A stretch of 64,000 bases of DNA from Pleionea mediterranea (GTDB lineage: Bacteria; Pseudomonadota; Gammaproteobacteria; Enterobacterales; Kangiellaceae), in the NCBI RefSeq assembly GCF_003148745.1, contig NZ_QGGU01000001.1:385536-449535 (forward strand), read 5' to 3'. Shown piece after piece: positions 1 to 9,932 of the stretch. The notes beneath the pieces were generated by a model. It worked only from the letters and a program-made list of their open reading frames with translations. It was not told the DNA's origin and searched no databases. Within the stretch, counting starts at the first letter, position 1, and each line of letters opens with the position of its first letter. The position numbers and the translations under genes were made by a program.

Positions 1-3000
1 GCTTGTTTCACCAGCATTCAGATCGCCCTGATAGGTACCGGTGACAAATTGTAAATCACTGCTGATGTAGCTGGTGCAGTTATCCGCGGTATTGATCACC
101 CAGTCGGTGCCATTAAAGAATTCGGTATATAGCGGAATGTTCAGTGGTTCCACTTCAGGACCATAAGCAGTAACAAGACGAGAACGTCCCAGTCGCTGCT
201 CAACGCTATTTGAACTTGCTGTTCCATTCACTCCATCAACGTCCGTTGCATCAATATCAATACGTAATTCAAATGGCGCTGCAAAGTTGTCGTATTGGTA
301 ATAAACATTAGGGATCGAAACATTTTGAGCGAATCCGTCTGTATCAAAAACTGGCGTTCCGACGGTGCCGGTGACGATGTTTCCGGGAGCAGGGGCGGCA
401 TTGGTCTCATCGTACCCAGAAGTACTGATGGTGCCTGATTCAAGTTTTGCAAAATCAGCGTCATAATTTTGAGTAGTTTCATCGTTGGCATTAAACGCTT
501 GAATATCAATCGTTAAGTTATCACTTTGACCAATCTTAGTCAGTCCAGCCGAACCATTATTAAACCCAGAATAACTAAATCCTGTGCATTGGGCTTCGAA
601 ATTATCGCCCACCTGAACACTAAAATAGGATGGAATAAATCGGCCAATATTATTTTTTGATCCTGTCACACCAACACCTGTTGCCATAAAGTCTGGGGTA
701 TTGGCGTTTAAAGTCAAAATCCCAACTTCAGACCAGCTTTGTGACTGAGTAAGTGTCCCTTGTGCTGCGCTACCAACCGCTGAAAAATTACTATAGTTGA
801 TGGTTGGGTCGCTAAGTGTGCCGTCAGAGTTGGTCACCACTTGCGCGGTGGGGGTGAGTGTTATATCTATATCGGGTGCACTCGACGGTATATTTACGAT
901 GTTGGGGGTAACGCCATTATCGGATAGATCGGCCCCTGGCAAAGGCACACCATTGGCGTCACTGTCAGCTGCCTGCCATAAAACGCTTCTTAGTGTCATA
1001 TTAAATGCGTTGCCAGCGACTGCATAGACCGGCGATGCGCCGCCGGTTGCATCTGGATTTCCCTGAGCACTGATATCGTAACCAAAAGGCCGCACGACAA
1101 AGGGCGGTATACCACCAATGATTTCATCGGTATTTCCAGTTGTCGGATCACCAATGCCTGTTTCGTCTTTCGCGAAAAACTGAATTTGCCCAACATCGTT
1201 GTATTGAACCGGGATATCGGCAATGCCATTGTTAAAGGTGATGGGCTGAGAACTTGCTGCAGGTTCGCTTCCCGCAACATTAACACCATTGATGGTTACT
1301 GGAGTTGGACTGCTGTTAGGCAGTGTGTAGCTTGACCAGAAGTGGATATCTTTGTTTCCGGTATATTCTTCAATAACACCGCATTCAGGTTGTGACGGAG
1401 TTTGACCTGCCGCAGCCAGTTGCAAGTTAAATGGTCTGCCAGCGACTTGTGTTGGGATCGATGATGGCGTGGCGACAAAACCAAAGGGCCGAAATACAAT
1501 ATTGCCTTCGCTATTATCATCGGCGGCGGCACCTTCGGTAACCGCTACATTTATCGATTCCTGATGGGTATTTTCTAAATAGAGGGTAACGGTTCCTTGA
1601 TCAGCCGGACTAAACTGATAGGTTGCTGCGCCATTATCATCACCAGCGGTATCGTTTAAAGTTCCCTGGGACAAATCAGCGCTATTACCACTGCTGTCGG
1701 TATTAAACCAGTTGCCATTTGAGGTGTTGCTCGATAATGACACTAAGCCGTTATAGCCAGTTAATAAGTTACCGCCAGTGTCATAAGCGGTAATCGAAAC
1801 CGCTTCGCGCAAACAGTTGATACCCGAACCATCGTGATTAATGACAAAGAAACCAATGCCGCAAAATTCAGTAATGTTGACTTGCACATCATCGAAATAG
1901 ACATACTCGTCATTTTGGCGGTAGCCCTGGGTAATGCGAAAACGGATACTGGTATTAGCGCTAATAAAACCAGCAATATCGTAGGTAAAAACTCCAACAA
2001 CATCATTTCTAAACTCTTGAAGTTCAGTGTAGTTGGTGCCGTCTGCTGAGACTTCAATTGCGACACGATCGCCATTTTCCAATGTATTGGAGGTACGCAT
2101 TTCAAACCGAAGTTCCGCGGTAAGCGCCTGAGACAAATCCATCGAGCGAGAAATGGAGGGCTCATTGTTATTTTGGTTGGTTAAGTACAATTCACCACCG
2201 GCAATACCCACACTGCCCGAAGCCGGAGAATTATTATCGCCAGTTTCTTGCCAGTTTCCGGAAAAGTTATTGCTGCCGTCGTTATTGCCATAGGACTGAA
2301 CGCTGAAGTTATCGGTGTAATCGTAAGGGCAGGTAGACGATGAGGTGCAGGGATGAACTTCCAGCATGGACTGGATAACCTGACCGTGACTTAAGGTCGA
2401 AGGAAAAATTTTAACTTCATCCACCTGACCATCTAAAAAGCGTCCGGCAGCTAACTGGTCCTGCCCAATTTGCAGAGGATCGGTGTTCTGAGGCAGAGTG
2501 CCATTGAAATTCTGCCGACCTCGCTCTATGCCATTGACATAAATTATTTGCTCACCCGATCGAAAGGTCAGTCCAATGTGATACCAGTTACCGGGTTGAA
2601 TATTGGCGCCACTGGTGGTTAATGCACCCTGATTCCACCACCAGAAAATTTCATTGGTAGGTGTCAGGTGAAACTCATAGTTTTCATCTTTGGATAACAC
2701 GCTGTGCAGTCCGGAGAGGGGGAGCGAGTTAGGTTTAACCCACAAGGTGATGGACATATTGGTACTAAAACTGAGCAAGGGGTCGTGATCGATTTCGAGA
2801 TAAGTGGTTGAACCATCGAATTCACCAAAGCCACAGGTGCCAGGATCGCCCACAATCGCTGGATCGATATTATTAGTACTGGCACCGCCATAGGAGGTCA
2901 TATTCAAACCATTGCCAGAAAGGTCTATTACTTCGCCTGGGCTACCATCCCAAGTTGTTTCATCCATGCGCCAATAGGCGGCAGTAGGTGGTAATGCTTC

Positions 3001-4257
3001 CGGGCATACCCGGTCTGAACCATCCCAGCCTCGACCGGCTGTTTGATTGTTGTAAATAAATAGCACTTCACCGGGCGATAATTCATTATCAAACAGTACC
3101 AGTTCATCAATCAGTCCAACCCAAACCTGATTAATATCAAAATCACCACCAACGACATCTTGTTCCTGACCGATGACCAATCCATCGACGATCACATCCA
3201 TGGTATTGCCACCGTCAGTGTGTGTGGTACACCCAACTATGTTTGAATCAAGATAAAGGCAGGTTTCTGAGTTCGCCCTGTCACGAGTCCAGACTAAATG
3301 ATGAAAATTGCCATCATCAATGGCGTAGGGTAGTGCTAGTTGCGTGTTGTTATCGAAAAAAGGGTTGCTGCGAACACTCGGCCAGAAGGTTGATGCGTCA
3401 TTAAAGTACATGACCGCTTCGTTTAATTCTGTCTCATTTTTTGATGCGGATAGAATGGTTTGCGCTGCATTACGGTTACTGGTGACCCAAACCGATATAC
3501 TCCAGTCGTCCAGGCCATTAAGCGATTCGTGATTCAGTCGTATATAGTCATCGGTGCCTGCGGCGGTAAAGTCTGCCGCGTTACAGACAAAACCAGTGGT
3601 TGGCTGGCTATTAAAGGCGATGCCGTGATAAAAATTGCCACTGCTGTCGCGCACTTCCAAAGCCTGAGAATTCCAGGTCAGTTCATCAAAGCGCCATTCG
3701 GCCACTAATCCTGTAGGAGCAGTGGCATCAATGCTATCCACAACCACATCATCTACATGCCAATAATCAAAGTCGTTCCCGCTACCTGTATTTAAATTAA
3801 GACGCAATCGCAACCCACTGTGTAAGGCGTCTGCGGGTAAGTTATAGCCAAGATCAAATATATCTCCTGGAGATCCGCCTCCGAAAAAAGTATCCAGTGT
3901 GATCCAGTTATTGCTGTTGTTTAAATATTGAAGCGTCAGATTTTCGCCGTTTTCGGGGTTTTCACTAAAGTTATCGTCGCCTCGACGCACCCAAATTCGG
4001 ACTTGAGCAGCAGAAACATTGGCGTTAATGGTGTTACTGGTTATGGTAACCGTGTCCCAACGGAGTCTTAAAGAGTTATTGCCGGAGTTAGAGGTTTCAT
4101 TGCCGATACTGGCATCGCCGCCACTGCTGTTGACAGTCCATTGAGTCAGAAGAGTCTCGAAATCATCAGAAAATATAATCACGCTTTGCGCGGCCATAGA
4201 ATAAATGGACAAAAGCAAAATTAAGGCTGATTTTAAAATAATTGACCAACGCATCAT
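1..4257 (-). CDS. mshQ: MshQ-like surface protein with LamG and DUF6701 domains (partial, C-terminus beyond window)
   Basis: Reading the minus strand from the ATG at 4257 gives 1419 codons with no stop, so the gene leaves the window at base 1. The N-terminus (MMRWSIILKSALILLLSI, then a small-residue cleavage region) is a signal peptide. I see a beta-sandwich segment (about residues 30-175), a first LamG/concanavalin-like domain (about 180-400, opening GLVAEWRFDE), a second LamG (about 424-632, opening AAYWRMDET), another sandwich segment (about 640-790, DNFSVQSYGN), and from about 800 onward DUF6701 hallmarks: FRPFGFVA, VRPFGYDISA, GRFIPSYFSVQVGD, CTGFSYSG and DWVINTADNCTSY. This domain order is that of MshQ, encoded with mannose-sensitive haemagglutinin type IV pilus genes and thought to be surface-exposed or pilus-associated. 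No other msh gene is visible here; they may lie to the left. The first start codon is doubled (ATGATG, 4257/4254). Confidence 0.85.
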   Translation of the reverse strand, partial: MMRWSIILKSALILLLSIYSMAAQSVIIFSDDFETLLTQWTVNSSGGDASIGNETSNSGNNSLRLRWDTVTITSNTINANVSAAQVRIWVRRGDDNFSENPENGENLTLQYLNNSNNWITLDTFFGGGSPGDIFDLGYNLPADALHSGLRLRLNLNTGSGNDFDYWHVDDVVVDSIDATAPTGLVAEWRFDELTWNSQALEVRDSSGNFYHGIAFNSQPTTGFVCNAADFTAAGTDDYIRLNHESLNGLDDWSISVWVTSNRNAAQTILSASKNETELNEAVMYFNDASTFWPSVRSNPFFDNNTQLALPYAIDDGNFHHLVWTRDRANSETCLYLDSNIVGCTTHTDGGNTMDVIVDGLVIGQEQDVVGGDFDINQVWVGLIDELVLFDNELSPGEVLFIYNNQTAGRGWDGSDRVCPEALPPTAAYWRMDETTWDGSPGEVIDLSGNGLNMTSYGGASTNNIDPAIVGDPGTCGFGEFDGSTTYLEIDHDPLLSFSTNMSITLWVKPNSLPLSGLHSVLSKDENYEFHLTPTNEIFWWWNQGALTTSGANIQPGNWYHIGLTFRSGEQIIYVNGIERGRQNFNGTLPQNTDPLQIGQDQLAAGRFLDGQVDEVKIFPSTLSHGQVIQSMLEVHPCTSSSTCPYDYTDNFSVQSYGNNDGSNNFSGNWQETGDNNSPASGSVGIAGGELYLTNQNNNEPSISRSMDLSQALTAELRFEMRTSNTLENGDRVAIEVSADGTNYTELQEFRNDVVGVFTYDIAGFISANTSIRFRITQGYRQNDEYVYFDDVQVNITEFCGIGFFVINHDGSGINCLREAVSITAYDTGGNLLTGYNGLVSLSSNTSNGNWFNTDSSGNSADLSQGTLNDTAGDDNGAATYQFSPADQGTVTLYLENTHQESINVAVTEGAAADDNSEGNIVFRPFGFVATPSSIPTQVAGRPFNLQLAAAGQTPSQPECGVIEEYTGNKDIHFWSSYTLPNSSPTPVTINGVNVAGSEPAASSQPITFNNGIADIPVQYNDVGQIQFFAKDETGIGDPTTGNTDEIIGGIPPFVVRPFGYDISAQGNPDATGGASPVYAVAGNAFNMTLRSVLWQAADSDANGVPLPGADLSDNGVTPNIVNIPSSAPDIDITLTPTAQVVTNSDGTLSDPTINYSNFSAVGSAAQGTLTQSQSWSEVGILTLNANTPDFMATGVGVTGSKNNIGRFIPSYFSVQVGDNFEAQCTGFSYSGFNNGSAGLTKIGQSDNLTIDIQAFNANDETTQNYDADFAKLESGTISTSGYDETNAAPAPGNIVTGTVGTPVFDTDGFAQNVSIPNVYYQYDNFAAPFELRIDIDATDVDGVNGTASSNSVEQRLGRSRLVTAYGPEVEPLNIPLYTEFFNGTDWVINTADNCTSYISSDLQFVTGTYQGDLNAGETS

Positions 4258-4334
4258 ATTTTCACTACCCGGTAGTCGTTTGTTAGGTTAATACTCGTCT
4301 TGGATTAACTCTCATCGACAGCAGTATCATTTTG

Positions 4335-4340
4335 ATTATA
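4335..4340 (-). promoter_or_regulatory. Candidate -10 box of mshQ-like gene
   Basis: A perfect TATAAT on the minus strand about 78 bp before the ATG at 4257. The region 17-18 bp upstream is a poor match to TTGACA, so an activator may be needed if this is used. Confidence 0.4.
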
Positions 4341-4486
4341 CATACAATGGCGATATTTGCTTAAAAATGAGCACTAAAAGGCATGAGTTTGCCGATGATA
4401 GGCCTTTGATTTATAAGCTATTTAAGAATGTTAAGATATTTGAAATGATGAAAATGACAAAAAAAGCAGAAGTGGCAATATAATTT

Positions 4487-4510
4487 ATACCTTCGGTGAA
4501 GGTATTTTTG
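4487..4510 (-). terminator. Hairpin after HDOD gene
   Basis: Inverted repeat ATACCTTC-GGT-GAAGGTAT (8-bp stem, 3-nt loop) about 70 bp past the end of the HDOD gene. The T-run follows on the plus-strand side (TATTTTTG), so on the minus strand it is a weak terminator at best. Confidence 0.4.
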
Positions 4511-4578
4511 GGTTGAATTAAAGGTGATCCAGAGGAGTATCTAACTCATTAATGACAATAATTAACCCAAAGCTGTTA

Positions 4579-5415
4579 TTAACTTAATGCACTGCGCGCA
4601 ACACTAAGATCTTCCGCCAGTTCATCCACATCATGAACATCTACCTCAGGAGACATGCCGAGTTTTTTAAATGCAGGGACGGTATTCCAGTCGACCTGAC
4701 TCAGCCGATGGTTTGAGCCAGCGTAACTTTGTAAATTGGCAACCGTGACCAAATCCACATAATCGGCGGGTCCTTCATGGGTGCGTTCAAAATCAAGATA
4801 ACCCATTGGTATAGCCACCAATTCGGGTGGAAAGTCCCAGGTTTTCAAAATGGCAGCACCGATTTTAGGATGCAAACGATGAATGACTTTTTCCAGTATG
4901 CCTTTATGTTCAAGAATATCGGGCGTATCTTCTGCGCAGGTTAAAATGGGCAAAGTACCTATTTCGTGTACCAGTCCGGCTAACATGGCCTGGTCGGGCT
5001 TCAAATCGGTGTAATGGCTGGCCAGAACCTGACAAATTGAGGCCACTTCGATGGAGTGCTCCCAGGTTTCTCGAAGTCTGGCGTCCACTTGATCGTTGGT
5101 TGCCTGAAACATCTGCTCCATGGCCAGTCCTGTTGCCAGGTTTCGAACAAATGCAATACCCATTCGGGTAATAGCTAGTTGCAGGTTATCAACAGCAATT
5201 CGTCCTCGAAGCAGAGGACTGTTAGCCACTTTAATCACGCGTGCTGCTAATGCGGCATCTTTCGCGATTTCATTGGCAATGGCCGAAGACGTGGCTTCTG
5301 GATCTTCTACCGCCTCACGTATGCGCAACGCCACTTCAGGCAGGGTTGGCAAGGTCAGACGGTCGTTCTTGATGGCATCTAATAGTTCGGCTAAAAACGT
5401 TTGTTCCAGGCTCAT
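4579..5415 (-). CDS. HDOD domain signalling protein
   Basis: 278 aa, almost all one HDOD domain (about residues 15-225). Family hallmarks are LPTLPEVALRIREAVEDP near residue 23, KDAALAARVIKVANSPL near 50 and LVHEIGTLPIL near 147. HDOD is a degenerate relative of the HD phosphohydrolase fold and usually lacks full metal-binding sites; members act in signalling to motility, stress or the cell cycle, often beside cyclic-di-GMP proteins. No partner domain (EAL, receiver) is fused here. It is encoded 25 bp downstream of ygfZ on the same strand, so it is probably co-transcribed with it. Specific function unknown. Confidence 0.85.
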   Translation of the reverse strand: MSLEQTFLAELLDAIKNDRLTLPTLPEVALRIREAVEDPEATSSAIANEIAKDAALAARVIKVANSPLLRGRIAVDNLQLAITRMGIAFVRNLATGLAMEQMFQATNDQVDARLRETWEHSIEVASICQVLASHYTDLKPDQAMLAGLVHEIGTLPILTCAEDTPDILEHKGILEKVIHRLHPKIGAAILKTWDFPPELVAIPMGYLDFERTHEGPADYVDLVTVANLQSYAGSNHRLSQVDWNTVPAFKKLGMSPEVDVHDVDELAEDLSVARSALS

Positions 5416-5440
5416 AAGCTTTCTTTTTTGTTTAATGTTT

Positions 5441-6379
5441 TCAAGTCGTTAACTTTAGTATAGGCAGATTTTTCGGATCACACTGAATTTTTGTGGCATT
5501 TTCCATTTTATCTTTGCATAAGGCTAAAACTGAAATGCCCATTTCGTTGCTCACGGCACAAATGACATCGCCCATTTTTTTCTCATCGCCATACAGTGGG
5601 CTGCCCGGAGCTGGGGCTTGTTGCGACTCGCCTGTTAGAATTCGCATGTGGGACTTTAGCTTACCCTTATAATGCATCCGAGCAACAACTTCCTGACCAG
5701 TATAGCAACCTTTATCAAAACTGACGGCTCCCATTTCAATCAGGTTCAGGTTATGGGGCAAAAAGGTCTCGATGGTTTCTGGGTAAAGTCGCGGCAATCC
5801 CTGTTCAATATCTTGTTGAAGCCAAAGTTCATAATTTTTAACTTCAGATGTTTCTTCTTGCCATTGGGATAACGCAGTTTCTGGACTGCACAGCTGTATC
5901 GACCGTTGATCGTCAATCTGAACGGTTATCGCGTTATCAGATTGAGATACTGTAAATTTATCTCGGTCTGTTTGCGATAAGTGGGTGCCGGTGATAGCCC
6001 ATTGAGCAGACACATCGCTGATGTCCGCTTTATAAAATACCGCAAACTTTTTTAATCGCTCTACTGTACTGCTCACCAGTGATGCTGGAAGCAGACAAAG
6101 CAATTCATCTTTTGAGTGTTCAATTAATAAAAATAGAGAGTAAATTCTGCCTTGAGGGTTGCAGACTGCAGTAAACAGGGCCTTATTTGCGGATAACTTC
6201 TTAATATCTGCAGTGATCTGACCTTGTAAAAAATCTCGACATCCGTCTCCACTTAGCCGGATAACACCATAATTACTGAGATCATAAAGTGTACTAGAGT
6301 TATGCTCAGCCGAATGAGTAGCGTTATCTTTAGCAGTATTTAAGCGCTGTTTAACCTGATCAAGCCATTGTTGTTTCAT
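5441..6379 (-). CDS. ygfZ: Folate-binding iron-sulfur cluster repair protein YgfZ
   Basis: 312 aa, the GcvT-like YgfZ family. The signature K-G-C-Y-x-G-Q-E appears as FDKGCYTGQEVVARMHYKGK around residue 222, including the conserved cysteine. YgfZ uses tetrahydrofolate and supports maturation or repair of certain Fe-S enzymes such as MiaB (family knowledge). An AGGAG sits 7 bp before the ATG at 6379. It is divergent from sdhE, a pairing common in gammaproteobacteria that links Fe-S and flavin maturation functions. Confidence 0.95.
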   Translation of the reverse strand: MKQQWLDQVKQRLNTAKDNATHSAEHNSSTLYDLSNYGVIRLSGDGCRDFLQGQITADIKKLSANKALFTAVCNPQGRIYSLFLLIEHSKDELLCLLPASLVSSTVERLKKFAVFYKADISDVSAQWAITGTHLSQTDRDKFTVSQSDNAITVQIDDQRSIQLCSPETALSQWQEETSEVKNYELWLQQDIEQGLPRLYPETIETFLPHNLNLIEMGAVSFDKGCYTGQEVVARMHYKGKLKSHMRILTGESQQAPAPGSPLYGDEKKMGDVICAVSNEMGISVLALCKDKMENATKIQCDPKNLPILKLTT

Positions 6380-6471
6380 TTAATCTCCTCAAATTGCAAA
6401 GGACGCTTGCGTCGCGAGCAAGCTTACATTAATTTAAGCGCCATTCAACAGACAGTGGTAGTTTAAACGAA

Positions 6472-6726
6472 ATGAGTGAAACTTTTGATCGAAAAAAAAT
6501 CATCTGGACCTGCCGCCGAGGAATGTTGGAGCTGGATGTTATTTTGATCCCATTTGCCGAACAACATTTTGAACATTTGTCTGATGAGGACAAGCAATTA
6601 TTTGTTGAGCTGCTTGAGCAGGCTGATCCGGATTTGTTTAACTGGATTATGGGCTATGGAATGCCTGTTGAAGCAAAGTGGCATTCTCTAATTGAGCATA
6701 TTCGTAAGGTTATGAAGGTTTCATAA
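6472..6726 (+). CDS. sdhE: Succinate dehydrogenase flavinylation factor SdhE
   Basis: 84 aa, normal length for SdhE (YgfY/SDH5). The essential RGxxE motif is present as CRRGMLELD at residues 14-22, and the family's DPDLFNWIMGYG is near residue 52. SdhE promotes covalent FAD attachment to the flavoprotein subunit of succinate dehydrogenase and fumarate reductase. It is followed by a ygfX-like membrane protein, as in Escherichia coli. Confidence 0.95.
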   Translation: MSETFDRKKIIWTCRRGMLELDVILIPFAEQHFEHLSDEDKQLFVELLEQADPDLFNWIMGYGMPVEAKWHSLIEHIRKVMKVS

Positions 6727-6832
6727 CAGGTTTAAGGCTGGCAAAAATGATTAATGGAATAATCAAAGGCTGTATGCAAAATGTTTTTTCAAACATCCCA
6801 GAGTTCAACTCGAGTCTGTCGGGATCTGATCG

Positions 6833-7330
6833 ATGCCATCATTGAATCGTCATCATGAGTACTCAACGGCATACGGGGCTTACTGGATAGGGTACCTGTG
6901 TTTGATACAGATTTTATTGATGGCATTTTTATACGCTATTTCAACAAGCTGGATCATTCAACACAGCCAAGTTCAACAACAACCATTTTTAATGATGGCT
7001 TTGGTGACCATGTTGATTCTGTTTGTCATCGTGTTGTTTTGGCAAAAGCGTAAACAGAGGCATGGTTTTCTGGCTTTTGGTGAAGGCGTCTGGGGTTATC
7101 GATCATCAAAAGAGCAACGTTATCAGCCAGTACAACCCCTGGAGTCGTCCAGATTATTTCCCCATGTTTTAATGATTGTGTTTCGCACCCAACAACGGCA
7201 TAAGCACTATGCGTTTATCTGGATTGATGTGATTGGTGATCATCAGTTCAGGCAGTTAAACCGGCAGCTGCAGCAGTATTTCTTTTTACGTCGCAAATCT
7301 CAAGCCAGTGAGCGGGATAAAATTATTTAA
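6833..7330 (+). CDS. ygfX: YgfX family membrane protein (CptA-like)
   Basis: 165 aa with two hydrophobic segments (about residues 19-43 and 51-68), then a basic cytosolic C-terminal half containing WIDVIGDHQFRQLNRQLQQY, the most YgfX-like stretch. In E. coli ygfX (cptA) is in an operon with sdhE and was reported as a toxin-like inhibitor of cytoskeletal proteins; other work treats it as an SdhE-associated membrane protein. Sequence conservation is weak, and the call rests on topology, size and position 106 bp after sdhE. A GGGA lies 8-10 bp before the ATG. Confidence 0.7.
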   Translation: MPSLNRHHEYSTAYGAYWIGYLCLIQILLMAFLYAISTSWIIQHSQVQQQPFLMMALVTMLILFVIVLFWQKRKQRHGFLAFGEGVWGYRSSKEQRYQPVQPLESSRLFPHVLMIVFRTQQRHKHYAFIWIDVIGDHQFRQLNRQLQQYFFLRRKSQASERDKII

Positions 7331-7380
7331 CCTGAACACGGGATAAGGTGTGTCACCGATTGTTTGTTAATCAAGTGTTA

Positions 7381-7438
7381 CAAGCTATCTCAAAACTTGC
7401 CTTGTTTCACCGTCGTTCGCTATTTATGAGATAGCTTG
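7381..7438. repeat. 12-bp inverted repeat between ygfX and nadB
   Basis: CAAGCTATCTCA at 7381-7392 is perfectly repeated in inverse at 7427-7438, with a 34-nt loop. It sits between convergent ygfX and nadB. No clear T-run follows, and the loop is long for an intrinsic terminator; it may be a dispersed palindromic element. Confidence 0.6.
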
Positions 7439-7467
7439 CAACCTTTCGTTTTGCCATAAGCTCACTA

Positions 7468-9063
7468 TCAAGAAAGTTTGGGCGATAGTAGAGTATTAAT
7501 AAGTTGTTGGCCGGTTTCCGGGTAATCGATAGTGTGGTGTAAGCCGCGGCTTTCTTTCCGCTGCATCGCACATTGCACCATTAACTCGGCAACTTGAACC
7601 AGATTTCGTAATTCCAGTAAATCGTTGGTGACTCTGAAGTTGGCGTAATACTCGTGGATTTCCTGCTTCAGTAATTCAATCCGCCGTTGCGCGCGTGCCA
7701 AGCGTTTGTCACTTCGAACAATTCCGACATAGTTCCACATAACCTGTCTTAATTCATGCCAGTTATGGGTTATTACGATTTGTTCATCCGAATCAGTGAC
7801 GCGACTGTCATCCCATTCTGGAATGGAAGATTGTTGAAAAGGTTGATTAAATTTTGCTTCGATATCTTCGGCAGCTGCTTTGGCAAACACCAGACATTCG
7901 AGTAATGAATTGCTTGCCATTCGGTTAGCCCCGTGAAGTCCGGTACAGGCAACTTCACCCACGGCATAGAGTCCATTTACGTTGGTTCGGCTGTTTAAAT
8001 CCACGGTGACACCACCACAGGTATAGTGGGCGGCAGGCACTACCGGAATAGGCTGTTGCGTAATGTCGATCCCCAGCTCAAGGCAGCGCTGATAAATATT
8101 TGGAAAATGACCACGGATGAACTCAGCGCCTTTGTGAGTAATATCAAGGTACATGCATTCAACGCCGAGTTTTTTCATTTGATGATCGATGGCTCTGGCG
8201 ACTATGTCGCGTGGTGCCAGCTCAGCTCGTTCGTCGTATTCTGGCATAAAACGGCTGCCGTCAGGGCGAATCAGTATGGCTCCTTCGCCACGCAAAGCTT
8301 CTGAAATGAGAAACGATTGTGCCCCGGTATGATACAGGCAGGTGGGGTGAAATTGATTAAACTCGAGGTTGGAAACACTACAACCTGCCCGCCACGCCAT
8401 GGCGATGCCATCACCTGAGGCGACATCAGGGTTGCTGGTATAAAGGTAAACTTTACTGGCACCACCGGTGGCTAAAATAACAAATCGGGCATTAAAAACA
8501 TCAACCGAATCATTATCCAGATTGAGCGCATAGGCTCCAGCGACATGATTGCCCTTGTCATTGTTATCGGTGATGAGATCGATGGCGTTATAGCGTTCAA
8601 ATAAAGTGATATTGGATTGTTGTTTTACCGCGCCAACCAGTGTGGTCGACACAGCTCGACCGGTGGCGTCATCAGAATGGATAATACGACGATGACTGTG
8701 GCCGCCCTCACGGGTTAAATGGTATTTAACTTCGCCATTGGTGTCGGGTGGTTCGGTACTAAAGGCAACGCCCTGTTCGATTAACCATTCAATGGCCTGC
8801 TTTGAATGCTCAACAGTATAGCGAACCGCTTTTGTATCGCACAGTCCTGCACCAGCAATTAATGTATCATCTACATGAGAGTCGATGCTGTCCTTGGAAT
8901 CCAGAACTGCTGCAATGCCTCCCTGGGCATAGAAAGTAGAGCCTTCAGTGAGTTCCGCTTTTGACAGAACAGCCACTTTACCCAGTCGACTTAAATGGAG
9001 TGCGGCGGTTAAACCGGCAGCACCACTGCCAATTACCAGAACATCGTGCGTAAACTGCGCCAT
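7468..9063 (-). CDS. nadB: L-aspartate oxidase
   Basis: 531 aa flavoprotein of the succinate dehydrogenase/fumarate reductase family, oxidising L-aspartate to iminoaspartate, the first step of de novo NAD synthesis. FAD-binding GSGAAGL lies at residues 12-18, the [10 protein letters not shown] motif near 130, and the family-typical [20 protein letters not shown] near 370. AGGAA precedes the ATG at 9063. It diverges from rpoE, the arrangement found in E. coli and Pseudomonas. nadA and nadC are not nearby. Confidence 0.97.
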   Translation of the reverse strand: MAQFTHDVLVIGSGAAGLTAALHLSRLGKVAVLSKAELTEGSTFYAQGGIAAVLDSKDSIDSHVDDTLIAGAGLCDTKAVRYTVEHSKQAIEWLIEQGVAFSTEPPDTNGEVKYHLTREGGHSHRRIIHSDDATGRAVSTTLVGAVKQQSNITLFERYNAIDLITDNNDKGNHVAGAYALNLDNDSVDVFNARFVILATGGASKVYLYTSNPDVASGDGIAMAWRAGCSVSNLEFNQFHPTCLYHTGAQSFLISEALRGEGAILIRPDGSRFMPEYDERAELAPRDIVARAIDHQMKKLGVECMYLDITHKGAEFIRGHFPNIYQRCLELGIDITQQPIPVVPAAHYTCGGVTVDLNSRTNVNGLYAVGEVACTGLHGANRMASNSLLECLVFAKAAAEDIEAKFNQPFQQSSIPEWDDSRVTDSDEQIVITHNWHELRQVMWNYVGIVRSDKRLARAQRRIELLKQEIHEYYANFRVTNDLLELRNLVQVAELMVQCAMQRKESRGLHHTIDYPETGQQLINTLLSPKLS

Positions 9064-9216
9064 AATGGTTCCTATGCAATCCGTTAAACCTGCAGATTGC
9101 TTGATTAAAAATTAAGCACAATCAAGTGCTTGTCGACAAAAACGCACTATTATCAAGAAAATTTAGCGTTTCTGTTAGCAGATTGTCATAATTATAAAAA
9201 ATTTTAATCGCCAACA

Positions 9217-9244
9217 CGAACTAATGTTGGGGCATAAGGTCAGA
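9217..9244 (+). promoter_or_regulatory. Candidate sigma-E promoter of rpoE
   Basis: CGAACTA (9217-9223), a 16-bp spacer and TCAGA (9240-9244) resemble the sigma-E consensus GGAACTT / TCTGA. The predicted start lies about 40 bp before rpoE, which fits autoactivation as known for rpoE/algU in related bacteria. The -35 is imperfect. Confidence 0.4.
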
Positions 9245-9289
9245 CATGACAATGAATAACAACAACCTGACACTCAGGAGGAGGTATTT

Positions 9290-9859
9290 ATGAGTGCCGG
9301 GAACGATAAAGAGCTGGTTGCTCGAGTACAACGCGGCGATAAGCAGGCTTTTGATCTATTGGTTAAAAAATACCAGCATAAAGTGTTTAGTTTAATTTCA
9401 AGACTGGTGCGAGATCCTGCCGACATTGCCGATGTTGCACAAGATGCTTTTGTAAAAGCTTATCGAGCGTTACCCAACTTTCGAGGGGACAGTGCTTTTT
9501 ATACCTGGATGTACCGTATTGCTGTGAATACGGCAAAAAACCACCTGGTATCTCAGGGGAGAAGACCCCCAGATTCGGATATTGATGCCAGTGAAGCCGA
9601 GCAGTTTAGTGGTGTTGATGCGCTAAGAGACTTGGGTTCACCAGAACGGTTAGCGCTGCGAGACGAGCTTAAGCAACGGGTGGACGAAGCCATTAATGGA
9701 CTTCCAGAAGACTTAAAGTCAGCCATTACTCTGCGTGAAATGGAAGGCATGAGCTACGAAGAAATTGCCGATGTGCTGAACTGTCCTGTGGGCACAGTAC
9801 GTTCACGTATCTTTCGCGCCCGAGAAACGGTTGATCGCAGTATTCGGGAGTTATTATAA
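9290..9859 (+). CDS. rpoE: RNA polymerase sigma-E factor (AlgU/RpoE)
   Basis: 189 aa ECF sigma factor. Region 2 carries DIADVAQDAFVKAYRALPNFRGDSAFYTWMYRIA in two consecutive motifs (about 46-80), and region 4 carries LPEDLKSAITLREMEGMSYEEIA (about 137-160) with the HTH. It directs the envelope-stress regulon and is held by the anti-sigma RseA encoded downstream. GGAGGAGG lies 6-7 bp before the ATG, a very strong ribosome binding site. The distance to rseA (304 bp) is unusually long for this pair, which is normally tightly linked. Confidence 0.97.
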   Translation: MSAGNDKELVARVQRGDKQAFDLLVKKYQHKVFSLISRLVRDPADIADVAQDAFVKAYRALPNFRGDSAFYTWMYRIAVNTAKNHLVSQGRRPPDSDIDASEAEQFSGVDALRDLGSPERLALRDELKQRVDEAINGLPEDLKSAITLREMEGMSYEEIADVLNCPVGTVRSRIFRARETVDRSIRELL

Positions 9860-9932
9860 AAAGTAGTTGCAGTGGGTTGGGCTAAATTTACTCGCTATCA
9901 TTAGAAAGTGTATTAAATTATTTCTGAATTGA

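Larger units (their letters stand above)
4258..4578. other. 321-bp spacer upstream of mshQ-like gene
   Basis: No credible ORF. It holds the leader of the mshQ-like gene, a candidate -10 element at 4335-4340 on the minus strand, and a hairpin at 4487-4510; both are listed separately. Confidence 0.6.

Noticed and set aside
228-3708. Several 60-134 codon frames on both strands across the first 3.7 kb
   Set aside because: They are out of frame with, or antisense to, the continuous 1419-codon mshQ-like frame, have no ribosome sites and encode no recognisable domain.
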